Below, piece by piece: positions 34,661 to 43,635 of a DNA stretch of 64,000 nt. The notes under the pieces were generated by a model, which was not told the origin of the DNA, did no database searches, and worked only from the letters and a program-made list of their open reading frames with translations. The position numbers and the translations under genes are program-made. The DNA comes from Salinarchaeum sp. Harcht-Bsk1 (lineage in GTDB: Archaea > Halobacteriota > Halobacteria > Halobacteriales > Salinarchaeaceae): NCBI RefSeq assembly GCF_000403645.1, contig NC_021313.1:868001-932000 (forward strand), written 5' to 3'. Within the stretch, counting starts at the first letter, position 1; each line of letters opens with the position of its first letter.

Positions 34661-36445
34661 CTAGCGCCTTCGATTACGCCCCTCAGCGGGGAAAGCGTTC
34701 CCGTCGGGTATCATCGCCGTCTCGCAGTAGGCCTCGCCGTCCTGGTAGTCGACGCCGGGCTGGACGAACGGATACGGCCCGTCCGCGGGCGTGTTCTGGG
34801 CCCGCCCTCCGTCCTCGGCCGTCTCGACGAGCCCCATCACCTCGTAGTCGACCGGCGAGTTCGCCTCGAGGTACTCGACGATGACGTCGACCGGCGTCGT
34901 CCCGTCGTCGACAGCGATGTCGCGGAACGGGAACCCGCAGTTGCCGAGGTCCCGCTCCGGGTCCCCGGGACGGCGGAACGTCGCCACCGAGTAGGTGGCC
35001 TCCGGGTCGATCGGCTCGCCGTCGACGCGCAGCCCGACGAGGCGACGGCCCCGCTTCGCGGTCGGGTCGAGGGTCACCTCGACGTTCGAGGAGAAGTTCC
35101 GGACGCGACCGTCCTCCTGGTCGTAGGGATACGGCGTGAAGTTGTCCTCGAGGAACGACTCCATGTGTGACGTGAGTTGCTGGCCGTAGGCGACGCCGCG
35201 GGCCACGGGCGTCGCCATCGGGAAGAACGTGTACAGGTCACCGAGCGTGATCTCGCCAGGCGGGATGGCCGTCCCGTACCGGAACCCGTGGGAGACCGCG
35301 AGGTCGGCGTCGAAGTGGGCGCGGAGCGCGTCGTTGAACAGGGTGTTCCACGCGCTCTCGAGGAACGACTGCCGGTATAGCGGCGTATCCGTCTCGCCCA
35401 CGACCGTATCCAGCGGCTGATCGAGCGTGCCGGCGCCGCGCTCGAAGCCGGGGTCGTCGTTGAAGAACGGCGCTCGGACGCGCTCGACAGTCTCCCTCGC
35501 CGCAGGGTCCGGCTCGGGCGTGGCTTCGTTGCCCTCGATCAGGCAGTAGAGGTGGTGGCGGAACTGCAACTCGCCGTCGCGGACGCGCAGGTCCACGCGA
35601 CCCAGGGCCTCGCCCATGCCGGACTCGACGACCACCGTGTCGGTCGCTTCGACGACGATCGGCTCGTAGGTGTACTCGTGAGTGTGGGCGCTGAACATGA
35701 CGTCCACCGTCGGGCAGTCCGTGGCCGCCTGGACCATCCACGGGAGCCCGATCTCGGTGACGGCGACGACGACGTCCGCGCCGTCCTCGCGGGCGGCCCG
35801 GGCGGATTCCTCGAGGAGTGCGGGGTGTTTCCCGAACCGGTACTTGCCCTCGTAGAACGCCGGCGCCATCCGGTCGACGTACACGTTCGTCATCCCGACG
35901 ACGCCGACGGAAATGCCACCGACGTCGAGCAGTTCGTACGCGTCGTAGATGCGCTCCCCGGTGTCCCAGTCGTAGAGATTGTTCGCGAGCACGGGCGCGT
36001 CGAGCCCGTCCATCAATTCCAGGAAGACGCCGTCTTCGGCGGCCTCGTTCGAGTAGTCCCAGTTGCCGGGGACGTAGACGTCGGGGTCGACGTGGTCGTT
36101 GACGGGGTCGAGCATCGCCCGACCGTCGGTGTACGTGGTCGCGGCCGAGCCGTGGAACGTGTCGCCGCTCATCAGCGTGCAGACGTCGTGGGCAGCGCGG
36201 AGTTCCTCGAGTGTGGCTGCGAGGAGCGGAACCCCGCCACCGCGCTCGATCGTCCGGCCCCCGGACCCGAACTCGACGGGCGGACTCGATCGTGCGTTGT
36301 CGTAGTAGACCTGGTACCGCGGTGTGAGCTGCCCGTGGAGGTCGCTGACGTGTGCGAACACGAGATCGGGCTCTCCCTCGCCGTCGCGGACTGGGTTGCC
36401 GTCGAGAGTGCGCCACTCGCCGATGGCCGCCTCGGTTGCAGTCAT
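34661..36445 (-). CDS. SoxB/5'-nucleotidase-like dinuclear metallophosphoesterase
   Basis: This is a 594-residue protein with an N-terminal calcineurin-like phosphoesterase domain (HVSDLHG at 32-38, MSGDTFHGSA near 92, PGNWDY at 126-131, FSAHTHEY) and a C-terminal 5'-nucleotidase domain (DAFR-like YGTAIPPGEITLGDLYTFFP). The usual GNHE/D motif is GNWD here; the Trp in place of His recalls SoxB thiosulfohydrolases (from memory). No signal peptide is obvious. The neighbouring rhodanese-persulfide dioxygenase and TauE exporter support a sulfur role over nucleotide salvage, but this is inference. ATG 36445 is chosen; the upstream extension is unlike the family. Confidence 0.85.
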   Translation of the reverse strand: MTATEAAIGEWRTLDGNPVRDGEGEPDLVFAHVSDLHGQLTPRYQVYYDNARSSPPVEFGSGGRTIERGGGVPLLAATLEELRAAHDVCTLMSGDTFHGSAATTYTDGRAMLDPVNDHVDPDVYVPGNWDYSNEAAEDGVFLELMDGLDAPVLANNLYDWDTGERIYDAYELLDVGGISVGVVGMTNVYVDRMAPAFYEGKYRFGKHPALLEESARAAREDGADVVVAVTEIGLPWMVQAATDCPTVDVMFSAHTHEYTYEPIVVEATDTVVVESGMGEALGRVDLRVRDGELQFRHHLYCLIEGNEATPEPDPAARETVERVRAPFFNDDPGFERGAGTLDQPLDTVVGETDTPLYRQSFLESAWNTLFNDALRAHFDADLAVSHGFRYGTAIPPGEITLGDLYTFFPMATPVARGVAYGQQLTSHMESFLEDNFTPYPYDQEDGRVRNFSSNVEVTLDPTAKRGRRLVGLRVDGEPIDPEATYSVATFRRPGDPERDLGNCGFPFRDIAVDDGTTPVDVIVEYLEANSPVDYEVMGLVETAEDGGRAQNTPADGPYPFVQPGVDYQDGEAYCETAMIPDGNAFPAEGRNRRR

Positions 36446-36697
36446 CGTGGCACCGTCGGGGTACGGGTTCCAGCCGGTCAAGCGTTGTGTCCACGATCCG
36501 ATGATTCGCGCAGGATACCGACCCGTCGCCGGCCAGGCTGATTCTTGCATTCGCCGTGCTTGCATCGAAACGACGCGCTACTATCCAGGTACCGACCACG
36601 TCGTGTTCGTCCTTTCAAATGCCGGGGCAATCGACGTAAGCACGGAGCAAGTACCCCATCCCGATGCGTACACTGGCTCGGCGCGGAGGTGAGTGGC

Positions 36698-37483
36698 GTG
36701 TCGAGTGACTGGGTGACGACCGGGCTGTCCGCGCTGGTCATCCTGGTCGCGTCCGTCGTGCACGGGATCGCCGGGTTCGGCTTTGCGCAGGTCTCGATGG
36801 GCGTCATGCCACTGTTCCGGTCGGCCTCGAGTGCCTCGATCATCTTCACGGCGACCGCAGTCGTGAGCAACGGTCGGGTCTGGTGGAGCGTCCGCGACGC
36901 GTTCGACTGGCGGAAGTGGATCGTCCCCGTCGGTGGCCTCGTCGTCGGGATGCCCCTGGGCATCTACGTGTTCAGTGCGTTCAGCGAGGTCCAGCTTCGC
37001 GTCGCCATCGGTGCCGTGCTCGTGCTGGCGGTCGTCATCGTCGGCGCGACCCAGCAACTGGACGTCGTCACCGACTGGATCGAAGCGAGTGACTACAGGC
37101 CCGGGAACCTGATCGGTGCGACGGCCGGCATGCTCGCCGGGATCCTCGGCGGCGCCGTCGCTGTCCCCGGCCCGCCGATGATCGTCTACGGGGCGTTCAT
37201 GTCCGCGAGCGACTTCTGGACCGACGAGGAGATGAAGGCGACGTTCACCGCCTTCTTCGGGACGCTCATGCTGTATCGGCTCGGAAGCCTCACCTACACT
37301 GGCGCGGTGACGACGCCCCTGCTGGTCGAGGCAGCGATCGCCGTTCCGATGGTGTTCCTCGGTGCCTGGGTCGGCGTCTACATCTTCGACACCATTCCGG
37401 AGCGCATCTTCCAGTGGGTCGTGCTCGCGCTGCTGAGCGTGAACGCGTTCGTCCTCCTGTTCACGTCCGTTCCGGAGCTCTGA
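36698..37483 (+). CDS. TauE/SafE-family anion exporter
   Basis: This is a roughly 261-residue membrane protein with eight predicted helices in two repeats, containing the family motifs GIAGFGFAQVSMG (first repeat) and GILGGAVAVPGPPMIVYGAF (second repeat). TauE/SafE members export sulfite, sulfoacetate or other organosulfur anions. The start is ambiguous: GTG 36698 (VSSDWV) is preferred, GTG 36689 is three codons longer. It is divergent from the SoxB-like gene; 252 bases separate them, so a shared control region is possible. Confidence 0.9.
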   Translation: MSSDWVTTGLSALVILVASVVHGIAGFGFAQVSMGVMPLFRSASSASIIFTATAVVSNGRVWWSVRDAFDWRKWIVPVGGLVVGMPLGIYVFSAFSEVQLRVAIGAVLVLAVVIVGATQQLDVVTDWIEASDYRPGNLIGATAGMLAGILGGAVAVPGPPMIVYGAFMSASDFWTDEEMKATFTAFFGTLMLYRLGSLTYTGAVTTPLLVEAAIAVPMVFLGAWVGVYIFDTIPERIFQWVVLALLSVNAFVLLFTSVPEL

Positions 37484-37734
37484 ACGCGCGAAGCGGTCTC
37501 CGGTTTGGAATTCCGTCGCCGCACGCCACTCATTCCCAGCGCTCGGATAGCGCGTTCGGTTGCTGCTGTCGTCCATTGACGAACGGCCGTCCCAGCAACC
37601 AGACGGCTGCCCTGCGGTACCGCGGTGATTACCACGGCCTCATGCCCGTCGGTTTCGGCTGACGATGACCCACATCCACACGGCCCGATCCCCGTGTCGC
37701 AACCGCTTTACGCCTCGTTGCCGTTTCGAATCGT

Positions 37735-38343
37735 ATGGATTACGAAACCAGCCTCGACCGAGCCTACGACGATCTCCCCGAGCTCGGCACCGAGGAAGAC
37801 CGCCTCGACGTCCCCGAGGCCGCCCTCGAGACGGACGGTGCGTTCGTCCGCTTTACCAACATCGAGCGCGTCGCCGACGCCCTCGACCGCGACGCCGACC
37901 ACCTCCATCGTTACGTCCAGAGCGAACTGGGTACCGCCGGCACGTTCGAAGGCGGCCAGGCTCGCTACAGCGGCTCCTTCACCCGCGCGGACTTCGAGAA
38001 CGCCATCGACGCGTACATCGCGGAGTTCGTCACCTGCTCTGAGTGTGGCCTCCCCGACACCAAGCTCGTCAAGGAGAATCGCACGCAGATGCTGCGCTGC
38101 ACCGCCTGCGGCGCGTTCCGGCCGATCTCGAAGCGGTCGACCGCCACCTCACAGCAGCAACAGGAGGCCGTCGAGGAGGGCGGCACCTACGAGGTCGAGA
38201 TCACCGGCACTGGCCGCAAGGGCGACGGCGTCGCCAACCGCGGGAAGTACACGATCTTCGTCTCGGGCGCCCGCGAGGGCGAGACCGTCCAGGCGTACGT
38301 CGAGTCGACGTCGGGCGACCTCGCGTTCGCGCGGAAGACCTGA
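37735..38343 (+). CDS. Translation initiation factor aIF2 subunit beta with TRAM domain
   Basis: This is a 202-residue protein. Residues 1-135 are aIF2-beta, with the C4 zinc ribbon CSECGLPDTKLVKE ... CTACGAFRP, which helps load initiator tRNA onto the small subunit. A Gln-rich linker is followed by a C-terminal TRAM domain (GTYEVEITGTGRKGDGVA, KYTIFVSGAREGETVQ) that binds RNA; this fusion is a haloarchaeal trait. A TATA-like GCTTTA is 28 bases upstream of the ATG. Confidence 0.96.
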   Translation: MDYETSLDRAYDDLPELGTEEDRLDVPEAALETDGAFVRFTNIERVADALDRDADHLHRYVQSELGTAGTFEGGQARYSGSFTRADFENAIDAYIAEFVTCSECGLPDTKLVKENRTQMLRCTACGAFRPISKRSTATSQQQQEAVEEGGTYEVEITGTGRKGDGVANRGKYTIFVSGAREGETVQAYVESTSGDLAFARKT

Positions 38344-38480
38344 CCGGCGCGGGACGCCCGCGGACCGCGATTTTCGCAGCCACCTTGCACCGCCAGCGGC
38401 ACGGCACCGTCCCCCACAGCGACGGCTCGTGCCTCGCCGGCTGGCCAAACTGTTTCACGATCCACTGCGTACCCCTGCCC

Positions 38481-39392
38481 ATGGAAACCCGACCGCTCGG
38501 CGAGACCGGCCACGATTCGAGCGTCCTGACCTTCGGCGCGATCGCGCTGAACTTCCTCGAACAGGACGAGGCCAACGAGATGATGCAGGACGTCCTCGAC
38601 GCGGGCGTCAACCACGTCGACGTCGCTCCGACGTACGGCGACGCGGAACTGAAACTCGCGCCCACGCTCGAGGACCACCGCGACGAGATCTTCCTCGGCT
38701 GCAAGACGCAGGAGCGCACCTACTACGGCGCCTGGGGTGAACTGCACAAGAGCCTCGACCGCCTCGGCGTCGACAAACTGGACCTCTACCAGTTCCACGC
38801 CGTCACGAACTACGACGAACTCCGCGCGATCACCGGCGACTACAGCCCCGAGATGGCCCAGGGCGACCACGATCCCGGCGCGCTCCAGGCGTTCGTGGAG
38901 GCGAAGGAGGAGGGCCTCATCGACCACATCGGCCTGACGAGCCACGGCGACCCGGCGCTGATCCGCTCGGCGATCGACCGGATGCCCGAACTCGAGACGG
39001 TGATGTTCCCCTACAACTACACGCTCGCCGGGAAGGAGGGGCCAGAGTACGACTACGACGCGGTCCTCGAGAAGGCCCACGAGGAGGGACTCGGGACGCT
39101 CTGCATCAAGGGATTCGCGAAGGGGCCGTGGCCCGACGACGTTCCGGAGGACGAGCGACCCTACAACACCTGGTACGAACCCTACGACGACCCCGAGGAA
39201 CTCGAGGAGTGCCTGCGCTTCTCGCTGTCCCAGGGCATGACGACGATTCCGAACGCCGGCGATCCGAAGCTCGTGCCGGCGATCCTCGAGGCGGCCCAGC
39301 ACTACGAGGCGCTCGACGACGAGGCCCAGGACGAACTCCGGGCGCGCGGTGCCGGCGGCGACTCGCCGGTGCCGACGACGTACATCGAGTAA
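38481..39392 (+). CDS. Aldo/keto reductase family protein
   Basis: This is a 303-residue TIM-barrel oxidoreductase with METRPLGETGHDSSVLTFGA at the start, the VDVAPTYGDAELKL segment holding the catalytic Asp/Tyr, CKTQERTYYGAWGELHKSL, and HIGLTSHGDPALI. NAD(P)H specificity and substrate are unclear. The active-site pattern (GCK and TYGD) resembles the subfamily of archaeal and clostridial AKRs rather than classic sugar reductases. A 20-bp degenerate repeat array starts at its last codons. Confidence 0.9.
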   Translation: METRPLGETGHDSSVLTFGAIALNFLEQDEANEMMQDVLDAGVNHVDVAPTYGDAELKLAPTLEDHRDEIFLGCKTQERTYYGAWGELHKSLDRLGVDKLDLYQFHAVTNYDELRAITGDYSPEMAQGDHDPGALQAFVEAKEEGLIDHIGLTSHGDPALIRSAIDRMPELETVMFPYNYTLAGKEGPEYDYDAVLEKAHEEGLGTLCIKGFAKGPWPDDVPEDERPYNTWYEPYDDPEELEECLRFSLSQGMTTIPNAGDPKLVPAILEAAQHYEALDDEAQDELRARGAGGDSPVPTTYIE

Positions 39393-39482
39393 GCGAGCGG
39401 CGATCCGAGTGAGCGACCAGTGATTCGAGTGAGGGAGCGACCAATCGAGTAAGCGACCCGCGATCCGAGTGAAGGATTGGGG
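39384..39482. repeat. Five degenerate ~20-bp repeats starting at an aldo/keto reductase stop
   Basis: The copies start at 39384, 39403, 39423, 39444 and 39463, with lengths 19, 20, 21, 19 and 20. All share ATyCGAGTrAG and most continue with a GCGA-like segment. Copy 1 contains the codons I-E and TAA stop of the upstream gene; copy 4 repeats ATCGAGTAAGCGA exactly, 60 bp later. The array ends just before the MBL gene's 3' end. Confidence 0.8.
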
Positions 39483-39513
39483 ATCCGTTTCCGGCAGTTC
39501 CGAGCCAGCGCCG

Positions 39514-40308
39514 CTACAGGTCCGCAGGCCAGCCCTCGTCCAGCGCGACCGGGACGGAGCGCTTGGCGACGTCGGCGGCGAAGGCGGCGGAGTCCGATCC
39601 AAGTGCGTCGAACGTGTTGTAGTGGATCGGCAGCACGAGGCCGGGATCGAGCTGCGCGGCGAGGTCAGCCGCCTCGTGGCGATCCATCGTGAACGAGCGG
39701 GCGATCGTCGGCAGGAACACGTCGACGTCGAGGCCTTCGTGCTCGGGGATCGCGTCCGAGTCCCCGGTCCAGAAGCAGCGGGTGCCGTCGACGCTGACGA
39801 CGTAGCCACAGCCGAGTTCGTAGGGATGGGTGACGTCGATGTCGGGCGCCGCGTCGGGGCCACCGGGCTCGTTGTAGGCCGGGATCACGTCGACCTCGAC
39901 GCCGGCAATCGTCAGGTCGTCGCCGTAGCCGACCCGTACCACGTCGTACGGCAGTTCCTCGGGTTCGACGACGTCCCGACCGCTGTTGGCGGCCACGCCG
40001 TCGGCGGAGACGCCCTCGTAGACGACGACGGTCGCGTCGTCGCTCGCGACGCGCTCGACGCCGTCGTCGCTGTAGTGGTGGTCGTGCGTGACGACGACCA
40101 CGTCGGCGTCCTGCGCGTCGTACGCCGGGCCGTGCGGGTGAGCGTCGTCGAGATTCTCGGGGGCGCCGCCGTACTCGCTCTCCCAGGTGCCGTCGAGCGT
40201 GCCGTAGCGGCCGGGATCCGTGTAGACCACCGTGCCGTCGGGGGCTTCGATGCGTGCAGTCGCGTAGCCGAACCAGTCGAATCGGAGTCCGTCGTAGCGT
40301 ACCGTCAC
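39514..40308 (-). CDS. UlaG-like metallo-beta-lactamase-fold hydrolase
   Basis: This is a 264-residue MBL-fold protein of the UlaG/L-ascorbate-6-phosphate lactonase-like branch: FDWFGYATARIEAPDGTVVYTDP at the start, THDHHYSDDGVE as the metal motif (HxHHxxD variant), FWTGDSDAIPEH with the bridging Asp, and LPIHYNTFDALG with the last His. Many haloarchaeal members have no proven substrate. The start is GTG 40308, the position that leaves an MBL-like N-terminus; 16 further residues are possible. Confidence 0.85.
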   Translation of the reverse strand: MTVRYDGLRFDWFGYATARIEAPDGTVVYTDPGRYGTLDGTWESEYGGAPENLDDAHPHGPAYDAQDADVVVVTHDHHYSDDGVERVASDDATVVVYEGVSADGVAANSGRDVVEPEELPYDVVRVGYGDDLTIAGVEVDVIPAYNEPGGPDAAPDIDVTHPYELGCGYVVSVDGTRCFWTGDSDAIPEHEGLDVDVFLPTIARSFTMDRHEAADLAAQLDPGLVLPIHYNTFDALGSDSAAFAADVAKRSVPVALDEGWPADL

Positions 40309-40381
40309 TGGCCGGTCGTTCCGTTCCCACCGGTGAAAGGCCGACGCTCTCGGCAACCTGGCCGCCAGCGCCCGGCGGTTC

Positions 40382-40807
40382 TCAGCGGACGATCGTCACC
40401 GGAACCGCGGCCCGCTTGGCGATCGTCTCGGCGACGTTGCCGACGAGCAACCGGTGGGACGCCCGACCGCGATCGGCGCCGTGGGATCCGACGACGATCG
40501 CGTCGTAGTCCTCGGACCGATCGACGACGTTGCGGGCGGGATGCCCGACGCCGACCACGGTCTCGATCTCTCTACCGCGCTCGCTGGCGATTTCCCGGGC
40601 GCGCTCGAACACTGGGGCTGCACGCTCGTTGGCGGCAGTTTCGAGGTCGTCCTCGAAGGCGAGTGCCGTCGCCTCGCCCATCAGCATCGAGGGGACGCCG
40701 ACGACGTGCAGGACGGTGACCGACGGCGCGTCAAGTTCGTCGAGTGCGAACTCGAGTGCGCGTTCGGCAGGCTCTGACTCGTCCATCGCGACGAGGACGC
40801 GTTCCAT
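40382..40807 (-). CDS. Universal stress protein (UspA family)
   Basis: This is a 141-residue Usp. VLVAMDESEPAERALEFAL begins the nucleotide-binding fold, and the ATP-binding loop is VGSHGADRGRASHRLLVGNV followed by AAVPVTIVR. The G-2x-G-9x-G(S/T)-like pattern suggests ATP binding. It stands alone on the minus strand and is a useful intact reference for the UspA relic at 48537-48824. Confidence 0.93.
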   Translation of the reverse strand: MERVLVAMDESEPAERALEFALDELDAPSVTVLHVVGVPSMLMGEATALAFEDDLETAANERAAPVFERAREIASERGREIETVVGVGHPARNVVDRSEDYDAIVVGSHGADRGRASHRLLVGNVAETIAKRAAVPVTIVR

Positions 40808-41009
40808 ACCAGATGCTTGGGGGGCGCCACCAAAGTCACTTGCCTCGTTCGACGCCAGGGAGCGCCGGGGAGCACCCCAGGCCGGCACGCCGGGACATTG
40901 GGCACGAGAGAATGCCTGCTGCTCCGCCCGGGCCGGTAGTTCAGTTCCACGAAACACCCCGAAGCGATCCGGGGCCAGAATCAAGAGCGATCGCCCCGTG
41001 GGTCCCGTC

Positions 41010-41438
41010 GTGACTGGCACCGTTCACGACACCTACGTCGCCGCGATCCGGCACGACCTCGTGGACCTCCCCGAGGACGCCCGCCGGATCGGCGTCGTTC
41101 GGCGACCCACCTCGTGGTTCCACGGCGCCGTCGACGAGAACGTTCCGGCGCTCGGACCGCCCGAGGACCTGCTCGAAGATGCGAAACAGCGCGAGGAGGA
41201 CCTGAAACTGCAGGGGATCTGCGACGACGACGCACAGAACGTCGCCTGGGACGAGGTCGACTTCGCGGAGCGGTATCGGGACTACCTGGAAACCGAGGAG
41301 GGATCAGTGGCCGAGGATCGGCTGGCCGAGCTGCTGCGCGAGGGGACGGACGTCGTGCTCGTCTGCTTCGAGAACACCGAGAAGAAGCGCTGTCATCGAA
41401 CGATTCTGCGCGAGGTACTGGAGGAGCGAGTGGCGTGA
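41010..41438 (+). CDS. DUF488-family protein
   Basis: This is a roughly 142-residue DUF488-type protein. Typical blocks are RIGVVRRPTSWFHGAVDENVP near the N-terminus and the C-terminal VVLVCFENTEKKRCHRTILREVL with the conserved Cys and CHR motif. The family function is not settled. GTG 41010 is the most likely start (VTGTVHD), with a second GTG 12 bases upstream; no ATG is available. The preceding 200 bases hold no gene. Confidence 0.8.
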   Translation: MTGTVHDTYVAAIRHDLVDLPEDARRIGVVRRPTSWFHGAVDENVPALGPPEDLLEDAKQREEDLKLQGICDDDAQNVAWDEVDFAERYRDYLETEEGSVAEDRLAELLREGTDVVLVCFENTEKKRCHRTILREVLEERVA

Positions 41439-41525
41439 GTCAGGTGAATCGATCGCCAACTCACCCCCGCGGATCGCCGTAGCGGAAACCGCCAAGAGTC
41501 TCCGCCGAAAACGTCCTGCTTGCAC

Positions 41526-42533
41526 ATGGAATACGTACGACTTGGAGAGACCGGACTGGAAGTATCACCGCTGTGTCTGGGTACCTGGCGCTTCGGCGAG
41601 GAGTCCGGCGACGTGGTCGAGACGGACCGCGAGGCCGCCCACGAACTGCTCGACGCCTTCGCGGAGGCAGGCGGGAACTTCATCGACACCGCGAACGGCT
41701 ACGGCGGCGGTAACTCCGAGAAGTGGATCGGCGAGTGGCTCGAGGACCAGGACCGCGAGGACTTCGTCATCGCCTCGAAGTGCTACTGGTCGCAGGTCTC
41801 GCGCTTCCAGGAGAACCTCTCGCGGAAGAACGTCCGCGCGGAGGTCGAGGGTAGCCTCGAGCGCCTGGGCACGGACTACCTCGACATCCTCTATCTCCAC
41901 CGCTGGGACGACGAGACGCCGATCGAGAACACGCTGCGGACGCTCGACGACCTCGTCTCCGAGGGGAAGGTCCACAACATCGGCCTCTCGACTGCCGACG
42001 GCTGGAAGCTGATGAAGGGCCTCTGGAAGGCCGACGTCAACAACTACGAGGCGTTCACGGTCACGCAGCCGATGTTCCACGCCGCGTACAAGGAGGACGT
42101 CGCGGACTACCTCGACGTCGCCGCCGACCAGGACCTCGCGGTCTGCCCCTACTCGCCGCTGGCGGGCGGCTTCCTCACGGGCAAGTACGAGCGCGTCGGT
42201 GACGGCACGTACGACGTCGACGTCCCCGAGGGCTCCCGCGGCGACATCACGGACGTCTTCGACGACTGGTACGTCTCCGAGCGCGGCTGGCACGTCCTCG
42301 ACGCCATCCGCGAGGTCGCCGACGAGGAGGACGCGACGCCGGCGCAGGTCGCGCTCGCCTGGCTGATGGCCCAGGAGGACTTCACCTGCGTGCCGATCGT
42401 CGGCGCCCGGACCACGGACCAGCTCGAGGAGAACGTCGGGGCGGTCGAGGTGGACCTCTCCGACGAGCAGTTCGACCGCATCGACCAGGCCCGCTACGCC
42501 GAGGACGGCGAGGTCTACGAGAGCGACGAGTAG
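41526..42533 (+). CDS. Aldo/keto reductase (Kv-beta/YajO-like)
   Basis: This is a 335-residue TIM-barrel oxidoreductase. It has MEYVRLGETGLEVSPLCLGT, FIDTANGYGGGNSEKWIGEW with catalytic Asp and Tyr, ASKCYW with Lys, YLHRWDD with His, and the NADP-binding C-terminal PIVGARTTDQLEEN. It belongs to the AKR branch that includes potassium-channel beta subunits and YajO-like enzymes. The substrate is unknown. ATG 41526 is used. It is the second AKR in 3 kb but not a close copy of the first. Confidence 0.93.
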   Translation: MEYVRLGETGLEVSPLCLGTWRFGEESGDVVETDREAAHELLDAFAEAGGNFIDTANGYGGGNSEKWIGEWLEDQDREDFVIASKCYWSQVSRFQENLSRKNVRAEVEGSLERLGTDYLDILYLHRWDDETPIENTLRTLDDLVSEGKVHNIGLSTADGWKLMKGLWKADVNNYEAFTVTQPMFHAAYKEDVADYLDVAADQDLAVCPYSPLAGGFLTGKYERVGDGTYDVDVPEGSRGDITDVFDDWYVSERGWHVLDAIREVADEEDATPAQVALAWLMAQEDFTCVPIVGARTTDQLEENVGAVEVDLSDEQFDRIDQARYAEDGEVYESDE

Positions 42534-42657
42534 GACCCCACGCGGCGTAACGGAACGAGGATCGTCGGGTGGCGAGCACCCGACCACCAATTCCCATATT
42601 TCCTACAGGAACGCGTTTCAGCAGAGCTATTTGTGCCGGAAGGCCCTGTGATCGTCC

Positions 42658-43545
42658 ATGCCCAGGCTCGACGCCGACCGCTACCTGCGGCGGATCGGCC
42701 TCGACGCAGACGCCGTCGCGGCGAGCGATCGCGACCGGGAACTGCTCGCGCGATTGCAGTCCGCTCACGCGCGCTCGGTGCCCTTCGAGACGCTTTCGAT
42801 CTGTGGCCATCCCCATCCGGACGCGGGGGCCGGTTACGACGGCGAACCGATCGACCTCACGACCGAGTGGCTCTACGAGAAGCTCGTCGAGCGCGAGCGC
42901 GGCGGGTTCTGCTACGAACTGAACGGCGCGTTCGCGTGGCTGCTCGACGACCTCGGCTTCGACGTCCAGCGGTGTGACGCCCGGGTGGCCTCCGACGACG
43001 GTGGCTACGGCATCCCGGCCGACCACCTGACGCTCGTCGTCGACCTCGACGACGGCAGCAGTAGCCGCGAGGCGAGCGGCAACCGTCGCGCGGACAGCAG
43101 CCCGCACCTCGTCGACGTCGGCGTCGGTGCACCGGTCGTCCGCAGGCCGGTCCCACTCGACGGCTCGGTCGTCGACAACGGCCTCGGCGTCGAGTGGCGC
43201 CTCGTCGCGCCGCAGCGCCCGGACGCCGACTACCGGCTGGAGTATCGCGAACCGGCGAGCTGGTCGAACGAGGAAACGGAGTGGACGCCGCGATACATCC
43301 TCCAGGACGAAGCCAGGGAGCTCTCGTTCTTCGAGGCCGGTTGCGAGTACCACTCGACCGCGCCGGACTCCCACTTCACCGGCGACTCGATCGCGATGCA
43401 GGCCACCGGTGAGGGCCACGTCACGCTGTCGCCGGGGGCGCTCACGCGGACGGTCCGTGGCGAAACAGAGAAACGCGACGTCGAGCCCGAGGCGTACGAT
43501 CGGTTGCTGGCCGAGGAAATCGGGATTCGCCTCGACGAGACCTGA
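42658..43545 (+). CDS. Arylamine N-acetyltransferase
   Basis: This is a 295-residue NAT-family enzyme that moves acetyl from acetyl-CoA to arylamines or related acceptors through a Cys-His-Asp triad. The triad is visible: Cys85 in RGGFCYELNG, His123 in PADHLTLVVD and Asp153 in HLVDVGVGAP. The N-terminal helical bundle and the beta-barrel are complete, and the length is usual. The ATG follows an A/T-rich leader (42594-42607). No partner gene is apparent; the acceptor may be a detoxified aromatic or a metabolite. Confidence 0.92.
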   Translation: MPRLDADRYLRRIGLDADAVAASDRDRELLARLQSAHARSVPFETLSICGHPHPDAGAGYDGEPIDLTTEWLYEKLVERERGGFCYELNGAFAWLLDDLGFDVQRCDARVASDDGGYGIPADHLTLVVDLDDGSSSREASGNRRADSSPHLVDVGVGAPVVRRPVPLDGSVVDNGLGVEWRLVAPQRPDADYRLEYREPASWSNEETEWTPRYILQDEARELSFFEAGCEYHSTAPDSHFTGDSIAMQATGEGHVTLSPGALTRTVRGETEKRDVEPEAYDRLLAEEIGIRLDET

Positions 43546-43635
43546 GTAGCCGGAAATCACCAGAGTGCACTCGCCCCTCAAAGGCGCGTTTACGCTTACG
43601 TCGCTTATGTGGGCCAGTGGTCCCACGCTTCAGGT

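Noticed and set aside
34661-36445. Plain 5'-nucleotidase assignment
   Set aside because: The fold fits, but the GNWD motif and the sulfur-gene neighbours make a firm nucleotidase call unsafe; kept as SoxB/5'-nucleotidase-like.
39384-39482. CRISPR array
   Set aside because: The units are adjacent without unique spacers, are degenerate and have no cas genes nearby.
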